Under the pieces are notes generated by a model that was given only the letters and a program-made list of their open reading frames with translations, had not been told where the DNA came from and did not search any database. A DNA stretch of 64,000 nt from Glebionis coronaria (taxonomy: Eukaryota > Streptophyta > Magnoliopsida > Asterales > Asteraceae), in contig CM046879.1 of the NCBI GenBank assembly GCA_025667525.1, forward strand, positions 357,673,628 through 357,737,627, given 5' to 3'. Positions 11,928 to 23,474 of this stretch are shown piece after piece. Position 1 is the first letter of the stretch; each line of letters starts with the position of its first letter. The translations under genes were made by a program, and so were the position numbers.

Positions 11928-12389
11928 CTTGTTTTCTTTATGTGCAGGGCATTCAAAAACAGGTCAATGATGATGGATATTGGGACAGTGGATGCTCCAG
12001 GCACATGACAGGGAAGGAAGATTATTTAACTAACTTCACTCCCATTAAGGATGGTGATAAGGTTTACTTTGGAGGCGGATATGGAACTATCACAGGCAAA
12101 GTAACTCTTCTCACCAAGAACTTGCGTTTTGAAGACGTGTTTCTGGTAAAGGAACTTGATTACAATCTTTTTAGTGTATCACAAGTTAGTGATAACAAAA
12201 ATAAAGTTCTGTTTACTGATACTGAATGCTTGTTGTTAAGCAAGGATTATAAAATCCCATATGATAAATATATTGACTATAGAACACCTAGACATAAAGA
12301 CATTTATAATGTGAATCTTAATGGGATTAGGATAAATAATAATATGTCATGTTTTTATGCTAAAGCTTCAGTAGATGAGAGTAATCTAT

Positions 12390-13290
12390 GGCACAGGAGA
12401 CTAGGGCACATAAACTTTATAAATATAAACAGGCTTGTGAGAGTTGGCTTGGTTAATGGTTTGCCTAAAAAGGCTTTCCACAATGACCACTCTTGTGTTG
12501 CATGCCTTAAAGGCAAGCAGCACAAGGTCTCCTTTAAGTCTAAACAGGTGTACTCTAGTTCTAAACCACTTCACTTGCTACATATGGACCTGTTTGGTCC
12601 AACTAATATAGAGAGTTTGAATGGTAAATCATACTGCTTTGTCATCACAGATGACTTTTCTAGGTTTACTTGGACTTTCTTTTTAGGTATGAAAAGTGAC
12701 ACTGTTGATACTTTAATTGACTTTATTACCCAAATTGAGAAAAGACTGGTAATGAAGTTAAAATGCTTAGGAGTGATAATGGTGGTGAGTTTAGAAATAA
12801 GCTTTTAGATGATTTTTGTGCCAAGAAAGGGATTACTAGGCAGTTTAGTGTTGCCAAAACCCCACAGCAAAATGGGGTTGTTGGGAGGAAGAATAGAACC
12901 CTAATTGAAGCAGCCAGAACTATGTTGGCTGATGCTCATTTTCCTATAGCTTTTTGGGCTGAGGCTGTGAATACAGCATGCTATGTTCAGAATAGAGCAT
13001 TGGTCAACAAGATACAAAACAAAACACCTTATGAGTTACTTTAGGAAAGAAAACCTAATATTGGTTTTCTTAAACCTTTTGGCTGTCATGTAGTTGTACT
13101 TGATACTAGTGATGCCTTAGGTAAATTTAGTGCAAAAGGTGATGAAGGCTATTTCATGGGTTATTCAGTGCAGAGCAAGGGATATAGGGTTTATCTTAAG
13201 AAGGAAAAACGTATACTTGAAAGAGTACATGTTAGGTTTTTAGAGAGTAAACCTAGTGATCCTGAAAGTGTTCCAAATTGGTTGTTTGAC
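12390..13290 (+). pseudogene. COP-1 integrase domain
   Basis: LWHRRLGHIN and CVACLKGK supply the HHCC zinc region. The catalytic triad region shows HMDLFGP (first Asp), LRSDNGGEF (second Asp) and NGVVGRKNRT. In the last motif the residue that should be the catalytic Glu (NGVVERKNRT in the family) is Gly, codon 12883-12885. The enzyme would be inactive even without the frameshift near 12765 and the stop at 13042. Confidence 0.88.
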
Positions 13291-13959
13291 TTGGAACCTC
13301 TATCTAGGACTTTAAATTATATGCCTGTTACTAGTCCAGACATTGTGAAGGTAACTTCAAATGTTGTGGAAGAACAAGTTGTTGATGTTTCAGGTACACA
13401 GGTTAATGAAGAGGTTGGATCACAAGAAGACAAGGCACCTCCCATACAAGAGTATGTTACAATTCCCATATGGACAGATGCTTTTGCTGCTGCTGCTGCT
13501 GGAAAGGATAATGGTGGTCCTCAAGTACCACCAGTTAACAACATGCATGGTCCTTCAGGCGCTGACAAAGGCAAATCTGGCGCTGACAGGACAAAGTCAG
13601 GCGTTGATGGCTCAAACGTTGACAACACCATTTTAGGCGTTGATAACCCAAACGCTGACAACCAAGGTTCAGGCGTTGACAACACTTTTAAGCATCTTTT
13701 CTCTTCTAATTTTGAACAAGGTGAACCTTCCAATTTACATGAAGAGGTTCATCCTAATATTGATGAAAAAGAGTCTGAAGAAGATATTGGAAACTTGGAG
13801 AATGAGATTGATGACAACAGACTTGTTGAAGGAGGAGTTCTTACTTCCACTATGAAGAATCACCCTACTTCTCAAATCATTGGTGATATTATGACTCCTG
13901 TTCAGACTAGAAGATCTCATCAAAGTCTTGGTGGATTTATTGCCAATATTCACAAGAAG

Positions 13960-15543
13960 GTTGATACCCCTCTTGTGCAAGCATGTTTGTTTGCCTATTT
14001 TCTGTCACAACATGAACCCAAGAAGATCTTTGATACTCTCAAAGAACCAAGTTGGGTGGAAGCAATGCAGGATGAGCTTCACCAATTTGCAATTCAGGAT
14101 GTTTGGGAGCTGGTTGATTGTCCCAGATATGTCAGACCTATTGGGACAAGATGGGTTCTAAGGAACAAGAGAGATGAAAGAGGTATTGTGGTCAGAAACA
14201 AGGCACGTTTAGTGGCTCAGGGATATACACAAGAGGAAGGGATAGACTATGAAGAGGTCTTTACACCAGTTGCAAGGATTGAAGCTATCAGGATTTTTGT
14301 AGCCTATGCTTCCTGCATGGGCTTCACTGTCTATCAAATGGATGTGAAGAGTGCCTTCCTCTATGGAACAATTGTTGAGGAGGTGTATGTGATGCAGCCT
14401 CCTGGTTTTGAAGATCCAGAGAATCCAGACAAGGTGTATAGAGTCAAGAAGGCTATGTATGGACTTCATCAAGCCCCAAGAGCATGGTATGGCACATTAT
14501 CTACTTATTTGGTGGACAATGGATTCAAGAGGGGCACCATAGACCAGACATTATTTACCAAGAAGGCTGGTAAGGATGTCTTGCTTGTTCAGGTTTATGT
14601 TGATGATATCAATTTTGGATCTACTAATCCAAAGATGAGTGAGGACTTTTCCAAGCTTATGACAGACAAATTCAAGATGAGTGCAATGGGGGAGATGAAC
14701 TTCTTTCTAGGGTTACAAGTTTAGCAGAAAGAAGATGGTATCTTCATCTCTCAGGATAAGTATGTGGCAGAGATCTTGAAGAAGTTTGGCTTTTCTCCAC
14801 ATGAAAAGAGGGCTACTACTTCTATGGATAGGGAACACCCTTGGGGAAAGGTTGGAGATGGAAAAGATGTGGATGTCAGGCACTATAGATCAATGATTGG
14901 TTCATTGATGTATCTCACAGCCTCAAGACATGACATCATGTTTGATGTGTGTGCATGTGCACGCCATCAAGTGACTCCCAAAGAATGTCACCTTTATGCT
15001 GTCAAGAGAATCTTTAGGTACCTAAGATATTATCCCAATCTTGGCTTGTGGTACCCAAAGGATTCATCATTGGAGCTTATTGTATATTCAGACAGTGACT
15101 ATGGAGGTGATAAGTTTGATAGAAAATCCACAACTGGTGGATGTCAGTTTCTTGGGAGCATGTTGATATCTTGGAAATGTAAGAAACAAACAATGGTGAC
15201 CAATTCTACAACTGAAGTAGAATATGTAGCAGCAACTGCTTGTTGTGGACAAGTCTTATGGATTCAGAACCAGCTGTTGGATTATGGGTATAATTTCATG
15301 CATACCAAGATATTTGTTGACAATAACAGCACTTTATGCATTATTAAGAATCCTGTACATCATTATAAAACTAAACACATAGAAATTAGACACCATTTTA
15401 TAAGGGATTGTTTTGAAAATGGTTTAATACAACCAGATAGGGTTGACACAGAAGAAAATGTGTCTGATTTATTAACTAAACCTTTTGATGCTGGAAGGTT
15501 CCAATACTTGGTAACAAGTATTGGAATGATCAATCTCACATAA
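13960..15543 (+). pseudogene. COP-1 reverse transcriptase and RNase H
   Basis: The RT begins around [10 protein letters not shown] and keeps [11 protein letters not shown], the first catalytic Asp region [11 protein letters not shown], and the catalytic loop [10 protein letters not shown] with both Asp present. The tail [10 protein letters not shown] is followed by an in-frame TAG (14722). RNase H has YSDSDYGGDKFDRKST, then EVEYVAA and a DNNSTLCI region, and ends in FDAGRFQYLVTSIGM. Apart from the one stop this part is well preserved. Confidence 0.93.
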
Positions 15544-16265
15544 TATGTGTTTTGGGGTCTTTTTGTAAAAGTATGTACAGGATAATGCATTGTTATTGGT
15601 CTTACTGAGGATTTAGATTTTCCACTATATTTTTCTAACACTGACAAAGGTTACTTTAATGCTGATAAGTGTTATTGTGACGTTGTCAGCAATATATTTG
15701 TCTAACGCTGACAAAGGTTTCCCTAACGCTGACAAGTGTTATCGGGACGTTGTCAGCAACAATGTTAGTTTTGTGGTTTTTAATCTAAATGTGCAGGTGG
15801 TGTTAGCATTATACCATTGGATACAGAGTTGCTTATGGATCCTTGGAGACTCATATGAGCATGTTTTTATTTATGGATGATGGTTGAAATTTTCTATTCC
15901 TATCTTGACATAAATTTTTTTATGTTCATGCATATTTTTGGCAACATATGTATCACAGTTTAAGGGGAGGTTTTAGGAACCTTTAGGATTTTTGGGTATC
16001 CTTATGATACTCTTATCACAATTCTAGATTGTGTCCACAGGTGAGTATGAGTTAGTTTTACTAAATCATGAGGCACTGTAGCATGCAAAATTGATATACT
16101 ATGCATGCTGCCAAGACATTTTTGGCCTAGAATTGGTTGTGGTCTGTTGGGAGACTTGGGAATGATTTGATCATGGGTTTTACGTGAGAGTAACAAAGAA
16201 TTTTATGAGATAACTTAGTTGTTAAGAATTTTGGTTAGCAAGGGACACTAGAGGACTGTTATGTC
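15544..16265 (+). other. COP-1 spacer after pol, left part
   Basis: Non-coding DNA between pol and the third ORF, interrupted by TEK-2 at 16266 and resuming at 26442. It has a dense cluster of the COP-1 word: AACACTGACA (15638), AATGCTGATA (15659), AACGCTGACA (15704 and 15725) and GACGTTGTCAGC twice. No credible gene is seen. Confidence 0.8.
16258..16265. other. 8-bp flanking repeat GTTATGTC, left copy (TEK-2)
   Basis: GTTATGTC directly precedes the TEK-2 5' LTR and recurs at 26442-26449 directly after the 3' LTR. Gypsy elements normally make 5 bp. ATGTC alone would be a 5-bp duplication if the LTR extended three bases past TTACA. Confidence 0.8.
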
Positions 16266-19200
16266 TGTAAAACCCGCATGCTTTTACCATGAATAGTACC
16301 CTTAAGATCGTACGTACTAGATTAAACTTTCCTATTATAGCATGACTATGATTACGTGTTAGGATTTTACGTATTACGTACGTGTTAGAACACGATAAGT
16401 ATTTATTACGCACGAACACGCAATAATTATTTAAACAATAATTAATCACGAACATGCGATCATGAAATCACGAACGTAATTAAATCACAAACTATTATTA
16501 ATTACATATATATATTTATTACGTGCGTAAATAAATATATTAGGTCACAGTAATTATTTAACGAGAACACACAAAACACGAACACAAATAAACACGAACA
16601 AACACGTAAAACACGAACACGAGAACACACTTATTAATTAGACACGGAAAATGATCGGGTTAACTCATGTGGGCCCCATTTGCCACGAAATTAGGAAGGA
16701 GGATGGGCTAAGCCCATCAAATTTTCACTAAAGGGGGGTTAAGGGGAAAAACACTACTCATATTTTTCTTTACAGAGGATTTCACAAAAACCTAAAACTT
16801 CTCCTCCTCCTTCTTTTCTTTTTTGGCCGCCACCTTCAAACACACCAAGGAGGTGTTTGTTGATCTTTGATCTTGGAATTGTTGCTAGTGTTCGTGTTTG
16901 TTCATCATTCCTTAGATCCACGCATTCGGTAATTCGTTTAAACCCTTTTTTTTATTTAATCTTTTTAATAATTATGAACATGATATGCTTTTATTAAAAA
17001 CCTAATTAAATCATAGATCTAACATGGAATTGGTTTTGGTATAAATCAAAAGGGTTGTTTAAGGGGTGTTTGTTCTTGGCCGCGCCTAACCCGAACCCGA
17101 GAGGGTCTCGGTTTGGCCATTTGACCACCACCGAGACCATATAGTCCTGGTTGGTTGGTGTGGGTCCCACGGCAGCATCAAGACAAGGGTAACCCCGATT
17201 TGGTTCGGGGTATGGTGTCGATTTCATGTCCGGTTCATGGTTCTTAGTCAAGATCCGGTTCACGGTGTATGTTTAGATTTTTATTTGTTTATGATCTTAT
17301 GTTAAAATTTAAATTAATAACATGACATGATTAATTTAATAACATGACTTAGGTTATTTAAATTATTAAAATCATGAAACTATTAACCTAAGTATTTTAT
17401 ATTTTAGACTTATAATTAATTAATTATTTAAAAACCATGATTATAATTAATTAATTAACATGACTTAGGTTATATTATTAATAAATAATAATACATGTTT
17501 TAACCTAAGTATTTAACTTTATTTAATTAAAAACATGTTATACTTTAATTAAATATTTTAACCTATAGTTTATTTTAATTACATGAAATAATTAATAAAC
17601 TATATATTATATCATATTACTTAGAAAATAATCATGAAAACACTTAGGCTTATATACTTAGCTTATTTAACCAGCTTATTTCTAATTATGGAAACTTCTA
17701 TTTTTAGAAACTTATTTAAATAAGGCAGCTAATCTATTTATGGAAACATTCTATTTTTAGAAACTTATTTATTTCAGGCAGCTAATCTATTTATGGAAAC
17801 TTATTTAAATAAGGCAGCTAATCTATTTATGGAAACTTTCTATTTTTAGAAACTTATCTATTTTAAGCAGTAATTCTATTTTTGGAAACTTTCTATTTTT
17901 GGAAACTTTCTATTTTTGGAAACTTTCTATTTTTGGAAACTTTCTATTTTAGGAAACCTGCTATTTTTGGAAAGTTACTTATTATTACATAGTAAGTATA
18001 ATAATACATGAAATACCAAAAATACTTAATCAGAGTAAACAGAATATAAGATAAACACAGTTTAAGGCTTTAAACAGTAAAACATGATAAGAACATATAA
18101 AATAAGCTAAGACATGACATAAAACCAGCTACGTATTTAGTAAGAAGATACTTATTCATGTATGTATTCATGTAGAATTAGTGATACGGAAGTAGGATTC
18201 CTCTCAGTTCGTCTTCTTCGTTCACTGGACATAAGGTACGGATTCCCGTCCTTTCAGTATGGACATTCTTTCCTTATTAGGATTCCTCGTATGCAGCCAA
18301 CTGTTTTCCCAGTATATGTTTTATATGTTGTTGAATTGCTTATGTTTAATTAAGAATACTTATAGCCATATACATGCATGACCAGTTTCACCTAGTTATG
18401 GAGGTACCATAACCATAACATTAGAGGCACTGATGTTATGACTTCACCACGGCGGAGTGATTGCTCGTGGCGTCCCTTCAGCTTTTGGCCATTTATATTA
18501 TATTTATCATGTGGGGCGTATGGGTGCATCCTAGTTACATGTTTTCTGTCAGGATTTCATGGTGAATGTGGTGTGTGCCGTGCATCCTTCACAAGGAGCT
18601 GATCCCTCCTACCCAGAACCAGTATATTAAATTAGAGGCAGCCCCTCTAATTTGCATGATGAGGTCACCCCTCCAAGTATTCATGCACGGTGGATTTTCA
18701 TGACCTATATTGGCTAATGGTAAAATATGTTAAACAGTTTTCATAAGATAAACATAAGGCTTTTCAAACTATAAAACCAGTTTTATGAACATGTTCCAGG
18801 TTTTCCAGGACTTATACGTTTCCGCTGCTATTAAGTCTTTATTATGCTTAGTCATTCATACTATGTCTATATCCGTGCACTGAGCGTTTTACTCAGTCGT
18901 TACTTTCCTTTCCATGTCCCAAAACGGTAGGTACCCTAGAAAAGACTCGAGCATTTGGAGGACGTGCATAGGATGGAAGCTGCTAGAGACTTCTTTTCCT
19001 TTTTGCCTTCATATACTTATGCTTGCTTAGTCTTTCATTCATTTCTTTTGCTTTATTATGTTTTGGGCTTATGTTTGGGAACTGATGTTTGATTCCGGTT
19101 TACCCTATGGTCATGTAATGTTTAGACATTTATCCTTGTTTGCTTTGATGACACGCCATAATTACTTGTGACATTCCATTTATCAAAATGGGGTGTTACA
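16266..19200 (+). repeat. TEK-2 5' LTR
   Basis: Starts TGTAAAACCCGCATGC and ends GGGGTGTTACA, giving TGTAA/TTACA inverted ends. It contains ACACGAAC-rich stretches (16560-16640), a set of GGAAAC repeats (17690-17975) and moderately conserved DNA near 18200-18960. Frames of 63 codons (18162, plus) and 85 codons (17263-17006, minus) persist in both LTRs, but I take them as chance. Confidence 0.92.
17868..17975 (+). repeat. 17-bp tandem repeat in TEK-2 5' LTR
   Basis: About six units of CTATTTTTGGAAACTTT. Looser relatives with TTTAGAAACTT and GGCAGCTAATCTATTT extend left to about 17690. The 3' LTR (25083-25215) has about eight units, one shortened by two bases. Confidence 0.9.
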
Positions 19201-19204
19201 ATTA

Positions 19205-19215
19205 TGGTATCAGAG
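19205..19215 (+). other. Primer-binding site of TEK-2 (tRNA-Met)
   Basis: TGGTATCAGAG four bases after the LTR end at 19200; the next base diverges from the perfect 12-mer. Confidence 0.85.
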
Positions 19216-20901
19216 ATAAGGCTTCGACCTATAGGCTCTAAAACTCGACCTGTGACTAGTGGGTAGTCACTAGAAGCTTCCTAAGCCAACGTTTGTTATT
19301 CTACGTATTGATGTTTTCAGCGCATTGTTGTTTTAACCATGATATTTTCAGCACCTTGAGGTTTAACCTTGATGTTTTCATCGATATTGTTGTACTAATA
19401 TGGATGGACAACCGCCATTCATATTTGGTTATGAGTCATTGTTTCATGCATGACGTTCCTCGTGAACTGTGACTATGTGGACTGAACCCCAATAGTTCAT
19501 AATTAGTCACATAAAATTTTTTCTGATAAGTTTTGACAGATGAGTTTCATTCATTTATGTTTCATGTATCATTGTTGCAGGGATTATGACTAAGTAATGG
19601 TTGGTACAGGACTGGCCCTATTTAGTCGCATGTGCTTTTATCGAAACTTTTAACTTTGGGACCGACCCATAGGCGTCCCCTCGCCATGTCTTTTGTTTTG
19701 GGACCGACCCATAGGCGTCCCCTCGCACATATAAAGGTTTTATAAACTACATTACGCATTCATGCACTGTTTTTTTTTTCATGCATAAAATTTTTCTCAT
19801 GATCTATTGGCATAAATATTTTTTCATGTCCCCTCATAAGTTACTATGTTTTTATGTCAAGTATGTTTTCATACTGTCATGGTTAACTTCAGTCTCATGC
19901 TGATTATGTTATACACTCCTTTATGATAGATCGTTTTATGTTCCTTCATGATAATTCCGTCTTCATGTTGATTACGTCTTACGCCTCTTTAGTTATTTAT
20001 GCTTTCACGTAAGACATTGTTGGATTTCATTGAATTCTGCTTTCATGATAGTCATGGTTGGTTTTCATTGATCATGCTGTCAGGCAAATCATCATTGAAG
20101 TTTATGTAACCACACTTTAGCGCTTCTCTATGCAACCAGAATGAGGTATATACTGGCATTGCCAGGTTATCATGATGGTTTTCCTAACCGTTTAACCGGT
20201 ATACTTTCCTTAAATCATGATAAATGATCATCATGATAAATGATCGACCCCACACCGATCATTTCATGTGCATTCCACGTGTACTCCATGTACCGTATTT
20301 CATGTGTATTACACGTACCTTAATCCATGTGTGTTTCACTTGCAATACTTCACGAGTATTCGCTATTCGATTCTAAATCATCTCAGGCGTATTTTCAATT
20401 ACTGATATTCTACAAGATTGCTGATTCCGCTCATAACTGGGAGATGTTACTAAAGGTTGATGCTGCTGACGTTCGGAGACGCTACGAGATACGGATGCTG
20501 TTCACAACCCGGAGATCCTGCAAGACGAAGACAAAGGCGTCAGAGCAAAGCAATTGGACGAGAAGATGCTTCACCATCAGACGATTTCCATCAATCATTG
20601 TCCTTATTTCTTAGTTACATGTCACACGTCATTCGGCTGTCATTTCAGCCATATGAGTGCAAACCGGTACCAGCCGGCCACTCAGCTGAATAGTTACATG
20701 AATCACGGTCATGAAAATGACCGTCATGGAACTGACAGACATGACGATAGTAACCACTACTATGACAGAAAATATTCTAGAAATCGCAACCGAGGCTCCG
20801 ACCACGGACGTGATCAGACATACAAAGGATCAGTAGTCCAACCGATCCGCCAAGTCTGGCATAATAACCTAATATTGTAGTTTTATTGTTTTACGTCTCG
20901 A

Positions 20902-21083
20902 GACACATGTCAAGACATCAGTCAAGACACATGTCTCACGTATACTTTCTGAAGACACATGTCAAGACATCAGTCAAGACACATGTCTCACGTATACTTT
21001 CTGAGGAAACATGTCAAGATACCAGTCAAGACATATGTCATGCTTATACTTCCAAGAAACGAGTCAAGACACATGACTCACGT
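20902..21083 (+). repeat. 52-bp tandem repeat inside TEK-2
   Basis: About 3.3 decaying copies of a 52-bp unit that begins GACACATGTCAAGACAT and ends GTATACTTTCTGAA. The first two are almost identical and the third is diverged. The unit itself holds ACATGTC twice. An open frame through it is a by-product of the repeat. Confidence 0.85.
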
Positions 21084-23458
21084 CCAACTATGGAACATTC
21101 CTAAGAAATTCAGGGTACCCTCCAAGGGTATATCCATTTTGTTGTGCCATGTATTAATCAGGCCACAAGAATTTCAATACCATTACCAACGCATCAGTGA
21201 GAACTGTCACGTTGCCGATTTCACTTTCTTTTGTTTCACCATACTTCATATATTCATGACCATGAAGGACGCCTTTCGTATTCCCACGTATACGAAGGTT
21301 TTCCTTCAGCTTAATGATGAGATCCAAGCTGCTAACGCATTTCCTCGGACAGACACGAGATGAATTTTATCCTAATTATGGACTATGAACAGCACACCAT
21401 GCTACGATTCATAATTATGTAAAGTAATGTTCAGGCTCCTGAATACATTCAGCTTGATTTTCCATCAGGAAAATCCGTACAAATTATCTATGCTTACAAG
21501 CAGGTGCGTTGTTAGCCATGGTCGCTAAAATTTTCTAGCTGTCAGTAAGACACGACTACTTAAGTCCTTTTTCGCATAGCCAGTCGATTATTCTAAAATC
21601 TTCCCATATATTCCAGAAGAACCTTCAAGGAGAAGGACGGTACCATGAGATTATGTGTCGACTACCGTCGATTTAAACAAATCACCATTCATGACCGTTA
21701 TTCTCCTCCACATATTGACGACATGTCCAATCAACCGTATGGTGTTAAGCACTTTACAAGATCGGATTCATGATCATGATGCCAACAGTGATGAGTGAAA
21801 GAGTAGGACATGTCCACGACTGCTATTCGTACACGACTTGGTCATGCTAAATTCATGATTCTGTTTTAATCTCATAAATGCTCCAACAGCATTATGGACT
21901 TAATAAATAGAGTTTCCATGAACTCATAAACAAGTTCATCAGCGTTTTCATTAAGGATAACCTGAATTCCTCTAAGTCTAGAGAAGAACAGGAAGACCAT
22001 ATCTGCATTATGTTGCAAATTCTTGACAAGAGAAATTTTACCCTAGAAAATTTTCCAATATCAATTCTGTTTGATTACAGTGACACGCTGGATCACATGG
22101 AATTGCATGGTTAATCTTACCATAACTCAGCTTATGCGTAAAGGAGGGAACCCTACATTACATTAGGTGTTCTAGAAAATCCTACGCTAAGAGAAGTTTA
22201 GATTCATAGACTCAGAGTTTCGTAAACTCATGTGTAGCAAGTTCGATGAAGCAAGATACAGTTACGTTCATATCTTCATACCTATCATACAAACAGGCTA
22301 AGATACGACACCAACAGACTGGGATGTCTCCATCATCTGAAATTGTGAATTGAAATGGGACAGGATCTCCATGGATTTTGGTTACCAGATTAACGCAAAT
22401 TCAGAAGAAGCATGATGCTATCTGGTTTATTGGAAACAATTTGATAAAGTCTGCAGAATCCTTACATCCGTAAGGATTTCAGAACTAACAGATTGATCGG
22501 ACATGTTCCAGCCAAGGCTCATCCGATCACTTGGCAATTTCTCAGTTATCGGGTCAGACAAATATTCGCAATTGTGCCGCTTATTTACTTCACGTCCTTG
22601 TTCTAATTTCACGACTTGCTTTCGCGCTCGCATTCATGACACTATTAACGTTCATGTGGCATCTCGGCTTACGATTTTATGTTTGTTTTTCTCATTCTGG
22701 GAAGTTTTGCAAGAACTTGAGAGACCAGACCCAAGTTTAGTATAACTCTCCATCATCAGATAGACGTTTCACGTCATATTCCACGTCTCACCTTGTAGCG
22801 TTTGGCATTACCGCCATTGTATTCTATGATCATGATATGTTTCATATGTCATGTTCATTCCACGGTCCTCATATCATGATCAAGATATGTTACACGTATC
22901 ATGGATCACGATATGTTTACTCATACTACACTCGCCATATCTCCACGTAGCACGTTCAAAATTTTTCACGTATCACGTTCAAAAATTTTCACGTACTACG
23001 TTTCTTTATGTTTCGCGCATCGTTTCTAATTATCAGTTAAGTCAGATTGTTTTGCATCGTAACGTTTCAGTTACCCTAGCACATTAACTCTTATTTTCCT
23101 CGATCGAATTTAGGGGATCTACCTTCCGTTGATAACCAAGAATTTCTTCGTATTCCAAGTCAAGGTCAGGAGGACCAAGATTTATCATTTATGTCAAGAT
23201 CTTCTGAGGGAACCGTTCTAAGAGGGAGGCCACTTGGAAACGGACAAGTCCATCCGGACTTCCTATCTGTTTTTTCTCTTATCAATTAGATATGTCCTTT
23301 CAGTCACGCCACGTTCCATGTCCTTTCAAGACATGTCACGTTCCGCGTTCCTTCTGCCAGGTCACCTGTACGTCATTTACCTTACATACCCTCTCAGTTT
23401 GATTCGGGTATGTTTTCTTTCAGTTACGTTATCTATAATTCGGGGACGAATTATTCTT

Positions 23459-23473
23459 TTTAGGGGGGAAGAG
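23459..23473 (+). other. Polypurine tract of TEK-2
   Basis: TTAGGGGGGAAGAG directly before the 3' LTR, following a CGGGGACGAATTAT stretch that is typical of the end of these elements. Confidence 0.85.
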
Positions 23474-23474
23474 T

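Larger units (their letters stand above)
11906..15543 (+). pseudogene. COP-1 pol: protease, integrase, RT, RNase H
   Basis: Order is that of Ty1/copia. The protease active-site region is WDSGCSRHMTG (near 11980). GAG-pre-integrase and integrase follow, then a linker with a dozen GVD/GAD-like repeats (13559-13690), RT and RNase H up to the stop at 15541. Breaks are a frameshift near 12765 and in-frame stops at 13042 and 14722; most of pol is otherwise in one frame. The junction with gag is a change of phase next to a pyrimidine-rich tract ending TGTGCAG (11948), so a splice or frameshift in an intact relative is conceivable. Confidence 0.93.
19201..23474 (+). pseudogene. TEK-2 decayed gag-pol
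   Basis: No frame longer than about 130 codons remains. Recognisable traces are: an RT segment near 21635-21760 (a KDGTMRLCVDYRR trace, then an IDDM stretch), then more decayed RT to about 22100; and the C-terminal integrase tail near 23150-23290, where an EATWK-type motif survives. The internal part is too short for a complete chromovirus gag-pol, so sizeable deletions are implied. The segment 20690-20880 encodes a His/Asp/Arg-rich frame of unclear origin. Confidence 0.7.

Noticed and set aside
17006..17263. 85-codon minus-strand frame present in both TEK-2 LTRs (also 24217-24474)
   Set aside because: Sister LTRs are recent duplicates, so shared openness carries no evidence; antisense to the element and no motif. 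The same applies to the 63-codon frames at 18162 and 25403.
17690..17975. Possible CRISPR-like or satellite array
   Set aside because: The units are contiguous or irregular with no unique equal-length spacers, lie inside an LTR, and the DNA is plant nuclear.
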